Shown here one piece after another: positions 51,987 to 62,354 of a DNA stretch of 64,000 bases. The translations under genes and the position numbers were made by a program. Where the stretch lies: NCBI RefSeq assembly GCF_900172375.1, contig NZ_FWFS01000005.1:124001-188000 (forward strand), written 5' to 3'. The notes beneath the pieces are model-generated. The model had not been told where the DNA came from. It did not search any database and was given only the letters and a program-made list of their open reading frames with translations. The stretch comes from Aquimixticola soesokkakensis (GTDB taxonomy: Bacteria > Pseudomonadota > Alphaproteobacteria > Rhodobacterales > Rhodobacteraceae). The number at the start of each line of letters is the position of its first letter. The stretch's first letter is position 1.

Positions 51987-52007
51987 GGCTGAACCCCCAT
52001 CCAAACA

Positions 52008-54491
52008 TCATACTGCAAGCTCCTGTTTTTGCACACGCATTTCGGCTTGTTCTAACGAGAGGCGAATTTCCGCCCGCGCGCCGATTTGGGCTGTGCGATC
52101 AAGCGGCTGTGCATCCGACAGATGCAGCGTGCCGCCATGTTCCTCAATTATCTTCTTCACGATCGGCAGGCCAAGTCCCGTGCCCTTGTCGCGCGTCGTC
52201 ACATAGGGCTCGAACAGCCGCGAGCGATCTTGCGGCAGGCCGATGCCGTTGTCTTCAATCACCAACAGCACGCCCGGTTTGCGCAGGCTGTCGCCCTCTT
52301 CGGTGAACTCGCAGCGCTCAAGGCGCACGCGAATCCGCTTTTCATGCCCATCAGGAGCGCCCTTTTCATACAGGGTTTCAATGGCTTCTCCGGCGTTCTT
52401 GATCAGGTTTGTCAAGGCCTGCCCCATCATGGTCGCATCCACGCTCATCGGGTAGCGCGCCGCATCCGACGAAAACTCGATTTTGACATCGGGCTGGGCG
52501 TTTTGCTGCAACAACACCGCGCCCCGCGCCAGTTCGGCCAGATCGTGATCGCGCCGCTCCGGCTCGGGCATCCGGGCGAATTTGGAAAACTCGTCCACGA
52601 TCCGGCGCAGATCGCCTGTCTGGCGCACGATCACATCGGTCAGCTGTTCCAGCGCGATGGCCTCTTCTTCCCCCAGCTCGCGCCGGAACCGGCGCTTGAT
52701 CCGCTCGGCCGAAAGCTGGATCGGCGTCAGCGGGTTCTTGATCTCATGGGCAATGCGGCGCGCAACATCGCCCCAGGCCGCAGAGCGTTGCGCGCTGACC
52801 AGCGAGGTCACATCGTCGAACGCGACCACATAGCCCTCGGGGTCGCCGCTTTCGCCGCGCCGCAGCGCCATGCGCACCAGCAGGATTTCCTGATGGCCAC
52901 TGCGCGTCAGGCGCACTTCGTCCTGCGCGGTTTCACGCCCCGAGGCACGCAGCGCGTCAAACAACGGGGCAAATTCCGGCACGGCGACCGACAGGGGTTC
53001 GCCCTGCGCGCGGGTCTCGTCGATATCCACCAGCTTGAGCGCCGAGCGGTTTGCCAGCGTGACCTGCCCGGCCACATCCAGACCGATCACCCCCGAGGTG
53101 ACCGAGCCGAGCACCGAGTCAAACAGGCGACGCCGCGCGTCGATCTGATCGTTGCGCTCGAGCAGCGTCTCGCGCTGGCCTTTGAGCTGGCGTGTCATCT
53201 GGTTGAAAATCCGCCCCAGCATGGCGATTTCGTCGTTGCCCTCTTCCTCGATGACCTGCACGTCCAGATCGCCGCCCCCCACGCGTTGCGCCGCCCCCGT
53301 CAGACGCCCCACAGGGCGCGCAAGCCGTTCGGCAAACCACAGGCCCAGCCATGTCGCAGCCAAAATGAGGATCAGCGCAAAGCCCAGATAAATCAGCCCG
53401 AATTCGAACAGCAGCCGCCCCCGTTCGTTTTCAAGCTGGGTGTAGAGTTTGACCGTCTGTTGCGTGTCGTCCAGCAGGCTCAAAATCGCCCCGTCCACGT
53501 CGCGGGTGACGTAGAGATAGCGATCGGCAAATCCGGAAATTTTCATCAGGGCGCGAAATTCATTCACATCCCAATCGCGGATCACCACCACTTCGCCCGC
53601 ACCGGCGCGGGTGATGTCCGCCTCTGAAGGTTGTTCGTAATCAAAGAGATAGCTGCGTGTGCCGCGCGCGCGGATTTCGCCTTTGCTGTCGATCACATAG
53701 GCCTCGCGCAACCCGCGCTGGATCAGCCCCTGCCCCTGGTTGAGCACTTGGCGCAGCTCCCCGTCCGGCAGCAATGTCAGTTGGCGCCGCGCATCGGAAA
53801 TAAAATTGGACAGCCCGCGCGTGTCGGCCACAAGCGCGTCGCGGTGCTCGGCTTCATAGGCTTCAGCCGCCTGCATCGAGGTGCCCACTACATTGCGCAC
53901 CCGTTCCGAAAACCACCCCTCAAGCCCGAAGTTCAGCGTCGCCACCGCAAAGACCGCCACCGTCACCGTCGGGATCAGCGCCAAAAGCGCAAAGACCCCG
54001 GTAAGGCGCAGGTGCAAGCGCGACCCCGCCGACTGGTTGCGCCGCGCAATCACCATGCGCACAACGCGCTGCGCCACCAGCGAGGCAACGATCAAAACAT
54101 AGATGAAATCGGCCAGCAACGTGGCCCGCAGCGGCGTGGTCGCAGCCCCCTGATCGAGAGGCCCAAGCACCAGAAAGGTGGCCAGCGCAAGGATCGGTCC
54201 CAGCCCGACCACGGCAATGGTGAGAATGTTCTGAAACCGGCGCTGACGGCGCAGGCGGGCAAAGCGCATCATTGCTTCGGTGCGCATCCGCCGCCCCATG
54301 CGGGCGCGCGACGGGCTGCGCGCAGCCCCCTCGGCGCGCGCGGTGACATCGCTCTGCGTCGCGGGGAACGCCCCGGGGTCGCGCACGGCCGGATCACCCT
54401 GTGTGCCGTCATCCCCTGCCGTATCGGCTTGGTCCTGACCGGCTTTTGCGCGATCCGTCTTTATCCGTGAGGTGTTGACGAAAAGTCGCAC
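52008..54491 (-). CDS. ntrY: Sensor histidine kinase NtrY
   Basis: An 827-aa membrane kinase. Two hydrophobic stretches near 90-150 and two more bracket a periplasmic sensor region (about 185-350), followed by HAMP (WFAERLARPVGRLTGAAQRV), PAS, HisKA with the H-box RRIAHEIKNPLTPIQL and HATPase (EDNGIGLPQDRS, GTGLGLPIVKKI). AGGA lies 7 nt before the GTG at 54491, giving an unusual ~80-residue polar N-terminal extension; ATGs at 54299 or near 54270 would give the usual length. It phosphorylates NtrX. Confidence 0.92.
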   Translation of the reverse strand: MRLFVNTSRIKTDRAKAGQDQADTAGDDGTQGDPAVRDPGAFPATQSDVTARAEGAARSPSRARMGRRMRTEAMMRFARLRRQRRFQNILTIAVVGLGPILALATFLVLGPLDQGAATTPLRATLLADFIYVLIVASLVAQRVVRMVIARRNQSAGSRLHLRLTGVFALLALIPTVTVAVFAVATLNFGLEGWFSERVRNVVGTSMQAAEAYEAEHRDALVADTRGLSNFISDARRQLTLLPDGELRQVLNQGQGLIQRGLREAYVIDSKGEIRARGTRSYLFDYEQPSEADITRAGAGEVVVIRDWDVNEFRALMKISGFADRYLYVTRDVDGAILSLLDDTQQTVKLYTQLENERGRLLFEFGLIYLGFALILILAATWLGLWFAERLARPVGRLTGAAQRVGGGDLDVQVIEEEGNDEIAMLGRIFNQMTRQLKGQRETLLERNDQIDARRRLFDSVLGSVTSGVIGLDVAGQVTLANRSALKLVDIDETRAQGEPLSVAVPEFAPLFDALRASGRETAQDEVRLTRSGHQEILLVRMALRRGESGDPEGYVVAFDDVTSLVSAQRSAAWGDVARRIAHEIKNPLTPIQLSAERIKRRFRRELGEEEAIALEQLTDVIVRQTGDLRRIVDEFSKFARMPEPERRDHDLAELARGAVLLQQNAQPDVKIEFSSDAARYPMSVDATMMGQALTNLIKNAGEAIETLYEKGAPDGHEKRIRVRLERCEFTEEGDSLRKPGVLLVIEDNGIGLPQDRSRLFEPYVTTRDKGTGLGLPIVKKIIEEHGGTLHLSDAQPLDRTAQIGARAEIRLSLEQAEMRVQKQELAV

Positions 54492-54629
54492 CGCAAATTC
54501 CTGTTTAACCGCCTGCGAGGCCTCTGGCGTGCCTCTTTTGATCAGGGCCGTGGCGCGCGGGCTGACAAATCTGCCGCACCTGCGACGAATTTCTCACTGC
54601 GCCCGAAAAACCACGGCCTTGTTGCGGTT

Positions 54630-56003
54630 TTACATCAATTTGCGGCGGCGTGTCACCTGAATATCGAGGTCGGTGATCTTTTTGCGCAAGGTATTGCGGT
54701 TGATGCCAAGCAGATCAGCACATTTTGCCTGATTTCCGCCAACCGCATCCAGCGCGATCTCGATCAAAGGCGCCTCGACTTCGCGCAAAATGCGCTGGTA
54801 CAGGCCGGGCGGCGGCAACATGCCCCCGTGCAGGTCGAAATAGCGGCGCAGGTGTTTGGCCACCGAAGAGGTCAACTGTTCGCCCTCGCCCCCGCCCTTG
54901 AGCGGCTCCATTGCCGGTTGATTCCCCAGCACGGCCTCGGTTTCGGTGCGGGTAATTTCTTCCTCGGGGGCGGTCACCACCAGACGGCGGATGGTGTTTT
55001 CCAACTGGCGCACGTTTCCGGGCCAGCTGTAGGCGCGCACGAGGTCGAGCGCCTCGGGGCTAAAGCGGCGCGGGCTCAGCCCGTCGCGTTCGGCGCGGCC
55101 CAGAAAATGCTCTGCCAGCAGCGGGATGTCATCCACCCGCTCGCGCAAGGAGGGCACGTTGATCGTCACCCCGCCCAGCCGGTAAAACAGGTCCTGACGA
55201 AAGGCGCCGCTTTCCATTTTGGCACTCAGGTTGGCCTGGGAGGTCGCCATGATGCGCGGCGCGTTATCGGTGAAACTGTCGAGCATCCGCACGATGCGCG
55301 CCTGCGCCTCCTCGTCGACATCGCCCACCTCGTCAAACAGGATCGAACCGTTCTTGGCCTTGGAAATGACCGTTGCAGGCCCTTCCATCGTCTGCAAATC
55401 GGCAGCAGACACCACGACAAACGGCAGGGTGCGGCGGTCGGAAAAATCGTGGATCGCGCGGGCAATCAGGGATTTTCCCGTGCCGCTTTCGCCCGTGATC
55501 AACACCGGAAGATCGGTGTTCATCACCCGCGCCACAAGGCGATAGAGCGCCTGCATCGCCGGGGTGCGCCCCACCAGCGGCAGGTCTTCCTTGGGTTGGA
55601 CGGGCGCTTTGGCGGTTGAGGGCGCGGGATTGGCGCGGCGTTTGACCTCAAGCGCGCGCGCTGCCCGTTTCATCAAATCCGGCAGATCAAAGGGCTTGGG
55701 CAGATAGTCAAAGGCTTCGGCCTCGGCGGCCTGAATGGCCGTCATGATCGTGTTTTGGGCCGAGATGACGATCACGGGCAGGCCGGGGCGTTCCTGTGCG
55801 ATTTTGGGCAAGGCTTCAAGCCCGTTGCCATCGGGCATGATCACATCGGAGATCACCAGATCGCCTTTGCCCTCTTCGACCCAGCGCATCAGCGTCACAA
55901 GCGACGAGGTCGCATGAACCTTGCAGCCCGCGCGGGTCAGCGCTTGGGTCAGGACGGTGCGAATGGTGCGGTCGTCGTCGGCAACAAGAACGGTTCCGTC
56001 CAT
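54630..56003 (-). CDS. ntrC: Nitrogen response regulator NtrC, GAFTGA-less type
   Basis: A 457-aa regulator. The receiver has Asp53 in [12 protein letters not shown]. The AAA+ domain starts with Walker [17 protein letters not shown], but the stretch that should hold ESELFGHE and GAFTGA is deleted: [19 protein letters not shown] passes straight to [10 protein letters not shown]. The C-terminal Fis domain ([21 protein letters not shown]) is intact. Rhodobacter capsulatus NtrC lacks the same loop and activates the housekeeping sigma-70 polymerase; the same is expected here. AAGGAGATC precedes the ATG. Confidence 0.95.
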   Translation of the reverse strand: MDGTVLVADDDRTIRTVLTQALTRAGCKVHATSSLVTLMRWVEEGKGDLVISDVIMPDGNGLEALPKIAQERPGLPVIVISAQNTIMTAIQAAEAEAFDYLPKPFDLPDLMKRAARALEVKRRANPAPSTAKAPVQPKEDLPLVGRTPAMQALYRLVARVMNTDLPVLITGESGTGKSLIARAIHDFSDRRTLPFVVVSAADLQTMEGPATVISKAKNGSILFDEVGDVDEEAQARIVRMLDSFTDNAPRIMATSQANLSAKMESGAFRQDLFYRLGGVTINVPSLRERVDDIPLLAEHFLGRAERDGLSPRRFSPEALDLVRAYSWPGNVRQLENTIRRLVVTAPEEEITRTETEAVLGNQPAMEPLKGGGEGEQLTSSVAKHLRRYFDLHGGMLPPPGLYQRILREVEAPLIEIALDAVGGNQAKCADLLGINRNTLRKKITDLDIQVTRRRKLM

Positions 56004-56124
56004 GTTCAGATCTCCTTGGTCACGGCGCGCTGGCAACAGGGCATTTGCGCGAAAGTCTTTAAATACGGGTCACTTGCAGAGGGTTTATCCCCAAAGTGAG
56101 ACAGTTTTCTGTCAGGCTGTCGGG

Positions 56125-57198
56125 TCATTTTGCACTGTCCTTGGGCGCAACGGGCAGCGAGATGCGAAAGGCGGTCCGCCCGGGGACACTGTCAACGGAA
56201 ATCCAGCCCTCATGGTCGGATATGATCTTGGACACCAGCGCCAGACCCAGCCCCGTGCCATTCTCGCGCCCCGACACGAAGGGCTCGAAAATATCGGCGG
56301 CGATATCGGGCGGGATACCGGGGCCATCGTCGATGATTTCAACTTGCAACGGCAAGGCGCCGCCCGTCCCGTCCTTGCGCCGCAGCCGCAGCGACAGGTC
56401 ATAAAAACTGCGCAAGCGGATGGTGCCGCCATTCTGGCCCGCCGCTTGGGCGGCATTCTTGAGCAGGTTCAAAAACACCTGCAAAATCTGGTCGCCATCG
56501 ACATAGGTTGCGGGCAAGGAGGGGTCGAAATCCTCGACGAAATGCATATTGGCCGCGTAGCCCACTTCGGCGGATTTGCGCGCACGGTCCAGCAGATCGT
56601 GGATATTTACCGCGCGCCGTTCGGGCGGACGCAGGTTGCCAAATTGCTCAACCTGATCGAGCAGCGCGACGATCCGGCGGCTTTCGGCCACGATCAGATC
56701 GGTAAGTTCCTGATCCTCGGGCGTCAGGCTCATGGACAACAGTTGCGCCGCACCGGTGATGCCGGCCAGCGGGTTCTTGATTTCATGGGCCAGCATTTCG
56801 GCCATGCCGATGGCCGAGCGGGCGGAGGATTTGACCGAATGCGCGCGCCCGAGGCGATCTGCAATCTGGCGCGGCTCCATCAAAATGAGGATCGCCCCCG
56901 GCAGGCCAAGCAGCGGCGCAAGCTGGATATTGCATTGCACCGGCGCGCTCTGGCCCGAGGAGACATCCACATTGTTGATGAACAAGGGCGCGTTGTCGCG
57001 GCGCACCCGCAGAAAGGATTCCTCAAGCGGTGCATCGATTGCCAAACGGTCCAGCACCGGCGTTTCGCGCATGGATTTGGCGGAGGCATTGAGGAAATTT
57101 TCCGCCGCCGCATTGAGATCGGCCACCAGATCGGCTGCGTCGATAATCAGCGCAGGGATCGGCAAGGAAGGCCAAAGAGTATCGAAACTGGGAATCAT
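56125..57198 (-). CDS. ntrB: Nitrogen sensor kinase NtrB
   Basis: A 357-aa soluble PII-controlled histidine kinase/phosphatase. The PAS domain is at about 12-115. The H-box AEMLAHEIKNPLAGITGAAQ has the phospho-accepting His138. The HATPase motifs are NLLKNAAQA (N box), DDGPGIPPDI (G1) and GTGLGLALVSKI (G2). The ATG overlaps the dusB stop by 4 nt, as in the classic nifR3-ntrB-ntrC operon of rhodobacters. Confidence 0.96.
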   Translation of the reverse strand: MIPSFDTLWPSLPIPALIIDAADLVADLNAAAENFLNASAKSMRETPVLDRLAIDAPLEESFLRVRRDNAPLFINNVDVSSGQSAPVQCNIQLAPLLGLPGAILILMEPRQIADRLGRAHSVKSSARSAIGMAEMLAHEIKNPLAGITGAAQLLSMSLTPEDQELTDLIVAESRRIVALLDQVEQFGNLRPPERRAVNIHDLLDRARKSAEVGYAANMHFVEDFDPSLPATYVDGDQILQVFLNLLKNAAQAAGQNGGTIRLRSFYDLSLRLRRKDGTGGALPLQVEIIDDGPGIPPDIAADIFEPFVSGRENGTGLGLALVSKIISDHEGWISVDSVPGRTAFRISLPVAPKDSAK

Positions 57199-58253
57199 GC
57201 GGCAGGCTCGCGATCAGGGGAGGAGGTCGAAGAATCCGCACGCCGTGCGGGTGCGCGCAGATCCGCACCAAGCGCGTCGGGTTGCGAAGACGCGCCAAGC
57301 GCGTCGGGGATCAACGCAAAGACTTCGGCGGGGGATTTTGCCGTCAACAGGCGCTTGCGCAGATCGCCACTGGTCGCGGCGGTGTCCATGTACCACCCCA
57401 GATGCTTGCGCAGCACTTTGAGGCCCAAATCCTTGCCGTAAAACGACAGCCCCGCCTCATAGTGACCCGCCACCATGTCGGCAAAAGCGCGCCCCTGGGG
57501 GATGCGCGGGGCGGGCGCGCCGGTCAGATTTGCAGCGACCTCGGCCAAAAGCCACGGACGCCCCTGCGCGCCGCGCCCGATCATCACCCCATCCGCACCC
57601 GATTGGCGCAGCGCGTCGCGCGCCCGCCCGGGCGAGGTGATATCGCCATTGGCCACAACGGGAATGGTGACGGCCTCTTTGATGGCACGGATCGCGGCCC
57701 AATCGGCGCAGCCTTTGTAGAACTGACAGCGGGTGCGGCCGTGAATGGTCACAAGCTGAACCCCCGCATCCTGCGCGCGTCGCGCAAGCGTAGGCGCATT
57801 GCGCAAGGCATCGTCCCAGCCAAGGCGGGTTTTCAGCGTCACGGGAACCGACACCGCGCCCACCACCGCCTCGATCAGGGTCAGCGCGTGATCGAGGTCG
57901 CGCATCAGCGCCGAGCCCGAATAGCCGTTCACCACTTTTTTCGCAGGGCAGCCCATGTTGATGTCGATGATACGCGCCCCGTTGCCCGCAACGATCCGCG
58001 CGGCCTCGGCCATCCATTGGGCATCGCGTCCGGCGAGCTGCACGGCGGTGTTTTCCACCCCAAAGCCCAATTCGGCCTTTTCGCGCACGCCCGGTTTGGA
58101 TTGCACCATTTCCTGACTGGCCACCATTTCCGACACAACAAGGCCCGCGCCAAAAGACGCAACCAGATTGCGAAACGGAAGATCGGTAATTCCGGCCATG
58201 GGGGCCAGAAACACCGGAGGGTCCAACGTGAGATCAGCCAGAGAAAGCGGCAA
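57195..58253 (-). CDS. dusB: tRNA-dihydrouridine synthase DusB (NifR3)
   Basis: A 352-aa FMN enzyme reducing specific uridines in the D-loop of tRNA. FLAPMAGITDLPFR opens the TIM barrel. The catalytic Cys is in INMGCPAKKV. RLGWDD, QLVTIHGRTRCQFYKG and GADGVMIGRGAQGRPW are the substrate and FMN-phosphate segments. It appears to start with TTG at 58253, which has AAGGA about 8 nt upstream. It is first of the dusB-ntrBC string. A short serine/arginine-rich C-terminal tail is extra. Confidence 0.95.
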   Translation of the reverse strand: MPLSLADLTLDPPVFLAPMAGITDLPFRNLVASFGAGLVVSEMVASQEMVQSKPGVREKAELGFGVENTAVQLAGRDAQWMAEAARIVAGNGARIIDINMGCPAKKVVNGYSGSALMRDLDHALTLIEAVVGAVSVPVTLKTRLGWDDALRNAPTLARRAQDAGVQLVTIHGRTRCQFYKGCADWAAIRAIKEAVTIPVVANGDITSPGRARDALRQSGADGVMIGRGAQGRPWLLAEVAANLTGAPAPRIPQGRAFADMVAGHYEAGLSFYGKDLGLKVLRKHLGWYMDTAATSGDLRKRLLTAKSPAEVFALIPDALGASSQPDALGADLRAPARRADSSTSSPDREPAA

Positions 58254-58524
58254 GCGATTAATCCTTAAGCATTCCTTACAGGGCTACTCCGAGTTTTCGC
58301 GGAGTTCAAACCCGTTGGCCCAAATTTAAGGCCTCTATTCAGATATGCCTGTAATTTAGGCAGATATCGCGAATGTGCAGGAGGACGGCAAATTTGCGCG
58401 CGGCGCTTGTCTGGCGCGGGGCGTTTGCGCCCGCCCCGCCGGCGGGGAGCTTGGCATGGACAGCCCCGCCGCGAGCGCTTAGGAGTTTGGCAACCACCCT
58501 CTCACCCGCTTTGGACCGCGTTTC

Positions 58525-59784
58525 ATGACCGATGCCCCGCTTTCGCCCGACACGCCGCACAGGACGCCCGCGCCGCGGGAAACGCCGCTGCGGGCCGCGG
58601 TCGTCGTGGCCGCAGGACGGGGACTGCGGGCGGGCGGCGGCCTGGCCAAACAGTGGCGCATGATCGGCGCGCAGCGCGTCATCGACCACACGCTTGCGGC
58701 GCTCTCCCCCCATGTCGATCTGATCGTCGTTGTGACCCGCCCCGAAGATGCTGCGCGGATCGCACCGCTTTGTGACGGCGCGCGCGTGATTCAGGTCAAC
58801 GGCGGCAAGACCCGCGCCGCCTCCGTGCGCGCAGGGCTTGAGGCGCTGGTGGCGCGCAAGGTGGATCAGGTGCTTATCCACGATGCGGCCCGCGCCTGTG
58901 TTCCGGCAGTGGTGATCGAAACCGTGGTGCAGGCGCTGGATCACGCGCAGGGCGCGGCCCCTGCCCTTGCGGTGACAGATGCGCTGTGGCGCGGCACCCA
59001 GACCCCCGACGGCCCGCGCGTAAGCGGCACGCAGCAGCGCGACGGGCTGTGGCGCGCGCAAACCCCGCAGGGTTTCCATTTTACCGCCATCCTCGAGGCC
59101 CATCGACAGGTCGCTGATCTGGGCGCAGATTTGGCCCAAAGCAGCGCGGCAGATGATGTCGCCGTGGCCCGCGCCGCAGGTCTGGATGTGGCCATCGTCG
59201 CCGGTCACGAGGATAACTTCAAAATTACGCAGGCAAGCGATTTCGATCGAGCATACGCCCTTCTGGCGCGCTCCGCCCCTGCCACCCCCGCACAGGAGAC
59301 GGCGATGGATATGCGCGTTGGCACCGGATTTGACGTCCATAGTTTTGTCGAAGGCGACCATCTTTGGCTCTGCGGTCTCAAGATTGCGCATAGCCACGGG
59401 CTGAACGGCCATTCCGACAGCGATGTGGGCATGCATGCCCTCACGGATGCGATTTACGGAGCCTTGGCCCAAGGCGACATCGGCCAGCATTTTCCGCCCA
59501 GCGATATGCAGTGGAAAGGCGCGCCATCCGATATCTTCCTGCGCCACGCCGTCGATCTGGCGCAAGAGATGGGCTACCGGATTTCAAACTGCGATGTCAC
59601 GCTGATTTGCGAGCGCCCCAAGATCGGCCCGCATGCCCAAGCCATGCGCGCGCGCCTTGCCCAGATCATGGGGCTTGAGGTCGCGCGCGTCTCCGTCAAA
59701 GCCACCACATCGGAAAAGCTGGGATTTACGGGGCGCGGCGAAGGCATTGCCGCGCAGGCCAGCGCCCTGCTGATCAGCCTGTAA
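58525..59784 (+). CDS. ispDF: Bifunctional IspD/IspF isoprenoid enzyme
   Basis: A 419-aa fusion catalysing steps 3 and 5 of the MEP pathway. The IspD half (about 20-245) has [12 protein letters not shown] for CTP binding, [14 protein letters not shown] and [12 protein letters not shown] short linker leads to the IspF half from about 261 ([56 protein letters not shown]), with metal ligands Asp and His of DVH intact. Fusion is typical of alphaproteobacteria. Divergent from dusB and followed by pgpA. Confidence 0.97.
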   Translation: MTDAPLSPDTPHRTPAPRETPLRAAVVVAAGRGLRAGGGLAKQWRMIGAQRVIDHTLAALSPHVDLIVVVTRPEDAARIAPLCDGARVIQVNGGKTRAASVRAGLEALVARKVDQVLIHDAARACVPAVVIETVVQALDHAQGAAPALAVTDALWRGTQTPDGPRVSGTQQRDGLWRAQTPQGFHFTAILEAHRQVADLGADLAQSSAADDVAVARAAGLDVAIVAGHEDNFKITQASDFDRAYALLARSAPATPAQETAMDMRVGTGFDVHSFVEGDHLWLCGLKIAHSHGLNGHSDSDVGMHALTDAIYGALAQGDIGQHFPPSDMQWKGAPSDIFLRHAVDLAQEMGYRISNCDVTLICERPKIGPHAQAMRARLAQIMGLEVARVSVKATTSEKLGFTGRGEGIAAQASALLISL

Positions 59785-59826
59785 GCAGCTGTTTATTCGC
59801 AATTTTCAGAACGCAAAGGACCAGTC

Positions 59827-60327
59827 ATGAACGGATTTGCCAAAATGATCGCGACCTTCTTTGGGGTCGGCAACCTGACCCCGGCTCCGGGCACCTGGGG
59901 CTCGTTTGTTGCCTTGCCCGTGCTCTATGCGCTGCACAGTCTGGGGGGATTTCCGCTGGTTCTGGTCGCCACTTTGGCGGTGACGCTTCTGGGCATCCGC
60001 GCCATCAGCCGATACCTCGAAACCTCGGCCTCCAAAGACCCCTCCGAAGTGGTGATCGACGAGGTGGCAGGCCAGTTCATCGCCCTGTGGCCCGTGTCTT
60101 TGGGCGCCACGATGATGGGGGCAGATGTCACCGCCCTGTGGCCCGGCTGGCTCGTCGCCTTTCTGGCCTTCCGCCTGTTTGACATCTGGAAACCGGGTCC
60201 TGTGGGCTGGGCGGACCGTCGCGGCGACGCGCTTGGCGTGATGCTTGACGACCTGATCGCCGGGGCCATGGCCGCCGTTGTGGTGATCATCGCCGCCGGG
60301 GCCGCGCATGGCCTGATGATGCGATGA
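59827..60327 (+). CDS. pgpA: Phosphatidylglycerophosphatase A
   Basis: A 166-aa inner-membrane phosphatase that makes phosphatidylglycerol from its phosphate. [21 protein letters not shown] is the hallmark start. [14 protein letters not shown] carries the acidic metal site and [17 protein letters not shown] the signature end. About four membrane segments. The stop overlaps the cinA-like start by 4 nt (ATGA). 42 bp after ispDF and probably in the same transcript. Confidence 0.95.
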   Translation: MNGFAKMIATFFGVGNLTPAPGTWGSFVALPVLYALHSLGGFPLVLVATLAVTLLGIRAISRYLETSASKDPSEVVIDEVAGQFIALWPVSLGATMMGADVTALWPGWLVAFLAFRLFDIWKPGPVGWADRRGDALGVMLDDLIAGAMAAVVVIIAAGAAHGLMMR

Positions 60328-60821
60328 GCGGCGCTGACGACATTCGGGCCGACATTCGGGCAGAGGTTTTGGCCCTGGCGCGGGCGGCGGGGGTGAAAAT
60401 CGCCACCGCCGAAAGCTGCACCGGCGGCCTCATCATCGCCGCCTTGACCGATGTGGCGGGCAGTTCGGATGTGGTGGATCGCGGGTTTGTCACCTATTCC
60501 AACGCCGCCAAAATCGACATGCTCGCGGTGTCCGCCGCCACCCTCGAGGCCCATGGGGCCGTCAGCGAATCCGTGGCGCGCGAGATGGCCTTGGGCGCCC
60601 TGGCGCGGGCGCAGGCCGATCTCTGCGTGGCCGTGACCGGCATCGCCGGTCCGGGTGGATCCGGGCACAAACCCGAAGGCCGCGTCTGCTTTGGCCTTGC
60701 GCGTCGCGGTCAGCCCGCGCAGGTCGAAACCGTTGATTTCGGCCCCTTGGGCCGCGCTCAGGTGCGCGCCGCCACCGTGGCCCATGCGCTGCAGCTTCTG
60801 GCACAAAACCTGCGCAGCTGA
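60324..60821 (+). CDS. pncC: CinA C-terminal domain nicotinamide-nucleotide amidohydrolase
   Basis: A 165-aa stand-alone PncC/CinA C-terminal domain that converts NMN to nicotinate mononucleotide. [21 protein letters not shown] holds the catalytic Ser and the conserved cysteine. [14 protein letters not shown] and [21 protein letters not shown] complete the family pattern. The N-terminal MoCF part found in full CinA is absent, which is normal for this class. It overlaps pgpA by 4 nt. Confidence 0.95.
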   Translation: MSGADDIRADIRAEVLALARAAGVKIATAESCTGGLIIAALTDVAGSSDVVDRGFVTYSNAAKIDMLAVSAATLEAHGAVSESVAREMALGALARAQADLCVAVTGIAGPGGSGHKPEGRVCFGLARRGQPAQVETVDFGPLGRAQVRAATVAHALQLLAQNLRS

Positions 60822-61020
60822 GCGACCTGTTCGATCGGCCTGCGCAATCAGACAGCGCGACTGGCAACGACAACAGGATGCCCAAAGCGGCGATTGCGCA
60901 CCGTTTGCATGGCATTTGACGCGCAATCTTGGCCAAAGAAATTAAATTTTGAATGATCTGCAACTGAATCACCACCGTGAAGCGTTACAGTCAAGACAGC
61001 AACTGTAGCGAGACCGTAGC

Positions 61021-61476
61021 ATGCCCCAGCCAGAGTCCCGATCAGCGCCCCAATTCACGTCCCTACCAATCCCGAGGCGATTGGCAGACCAGCCCTGCGC
61101 TCAGGATATCATCCCCTCAGAGCCACACAAAACCCGCATCGACGTGCCCGATCTCGCCCAGGCCACCGCGTTTTTCGCACAGGCTTTCGGCGCGCGGGTC
61201 ATGGGCGCGCAAAGCGTGACCTCGCCGGTTCTGGACCTGCCGCTGGGCCAGTCCGAGCGCGTTGAGTTGCGCGAATGCAGCGCCGGCACACGCGCAGGGT
61301 CGGCGTTTTCGACGCAGCTTGTCGTCAGCAACCTCTTTGCCGTGGTCGATCGGTTTCGCGCGGCAGGCGGTTATCTGTACCACGGCCCGATGCGCGAAGC
61401 CGACCACCACGATCGCCCCGTCTGGGTTGGCCGCTTTCCGTGGGGCGGGTTGGTGGAATTCGTCAGCCGCAGCTGA
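61021..61476 (+). CDS. VOC-fold (glyoxalase-like) protein
   Basis: About 151 aa. The C-terminal 110 residues resemble the vicinal-oxygen-chelate fold: RIDVPDLAQATAFFAQAFGARV, then QLVVSNLFAVVDRFRAAGGYL and PWGGLVEFVSRS. Metal ligands are not clear, so activity is uncertain. The first 38 residues are polar and may be overextended, but no internal ATG fits well. Its stop lies directly beside the stop of the convergent RatA-like gene. Confidence 0.6.
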   Translation: MPQPESRSAPQFTSLPIPRRLADQPCAQDIIPSEPHKTRIDVPDLAQATAFFAQAFGARVMGAQSVTSPVLDLPLGQSERVELRECSAGTRAGSAFSTQLVVSNLFAVVDRFRAAGGYLYHGPMREADHHDRPVWVGRFPWGGLVEFVSRS

Positions 61477-61950
61477 TCAGGCGTAAAGCGCGGCCGCGCG
61501 CCGTTCAAATGCACGCACGATACGCTGCATGGCGTCATTGAACACGACCCCGATCACCCCTTGCAAAATGGCGTTTTTGAACTCGAAATCGACGAAGAAT
61601 TCCACATCGCATCCGCCCCCCTGTGCGGGCGCGAATTGCCAATAGCTCTTGAGATAGCGAAACGGTCCGTCCAGATATTCTGTGTCGATGCGCTTCATGC
61701 CGGCCACGTCCCCCGCACCGCTAAACGCGGGCCACAAGGTGACGCGACTGCCGAATTTTTCGCGAAACACTTTGAACGAGATCACCAGATCCGCATCAAG
61801 CACACAGTGGTCCTCATGTGGCGTTTGCGAGCGGATGCGCGCGGCCGCGCACCACGGCAGGAACTCCGAATAGCGCGCCACATCCGCCACAAGATCATAC
61901 ATCTGTTCAACGCTGTAGGGCATATGACGGCGGTCGGTGTGGGTCGGCAT
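61477..61950 (-). CDS. RatA/Coq10-type START-domain protein
   Basis: A 157-aa SRPBCC (START-like) protein of the Coq10/RatA group, linked to ubiquinone handling in mitochondria and alphaproteobacteria and named a toxin in E. coli. MYDLVADVARYSEFLPWC is the diagnostic opening. FRYLKSYWQFAPA and DVEFFVDFEFKNAILQGVIG are the usual core. Lipid or quinone chaperone function is inferred. It is followed at once by the convergent VOC gene; lipA lies nearby, as in many alphaproteobacteria. Confidence 0.92.
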   Translation of the reverse strand: MPTHTDRRHMPYSVEQMYDLVADVARYSEFLPWCAAARIRSQTPHEDHCVLDADLVISFKVFREKFGSRVTLWPAFSGAGDVAGMKRIDTEYLDGPFRYLKSYWQFAPAQGGGCDVEFFVDFEFKNAILQGVIGVVFNDAMQRIVRAFERRAAALYA

Positions 61951-62080
61951 CGGGTCTCTTTCGGCTGTCGTCTGCGGCCTAGATGTGTCAATCTAACCGC
62001 CTGAATTCAAGCCAAGTTGTGCCCCAGCCCGCGCGATTGTGCCACCCAAAACAACCAAAACCGGATAGAAAGCCCCAGCT

Positions 62081-62263
62081 ATGAACCCCATGCACCTCCT
62101 GCGCGCCGCGCGTTGGGCGCGCAAACCGCCCTCGGCCAAACGGGTCAAACTGGTGCTCGGCGTGGTCGCGATCTGCCTGGTCCTGGTGGCGATAGAGCAT
62201 GTCGTCGGCTGGCCGGAGGCCTTGACGATAGAGTCCCCCCGCAAGCCGGTGCTGCCGCGCTGA
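62081..62263 (+). CDS. Small single-pass membrane protein
   Basis: A 60-aa protein. A very basic N-terminus (LRAARWARKPPSAKRVK) is followed by one hydrophobic helix (LVLGVVAICLVLVAIEHVVGW) and a short polar tail, so the N-terminus is probably inside. I do not recognise the family by function. It lies just before the diheme cytochrome gene (91 bp) on the same strand. The ribosome site is weak. Confidence 0.6.
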   Translation: MNPMHLLRAARWARKPPSAKRVKLVLGVVAICLVLVAIEHVVGWPEALTIESPRKPVLPR

Positions 62264-62354
62264 TCGGACCAATCACGAAAATGTCAAAACACGGTTGCGC
62301 GCCCCGCAGTCATTCCTGCTAACGTCCGGGAAACTGTTTGATGCAAGAGGTCCC

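Noticed and set aside
54491-54629. Terminator or small gene between ntrC and ntrY
   Set aside because: No hairpin with a T tract and no plausible frame. It is probably a plain spacer with read-through or an ntrYX promoter.
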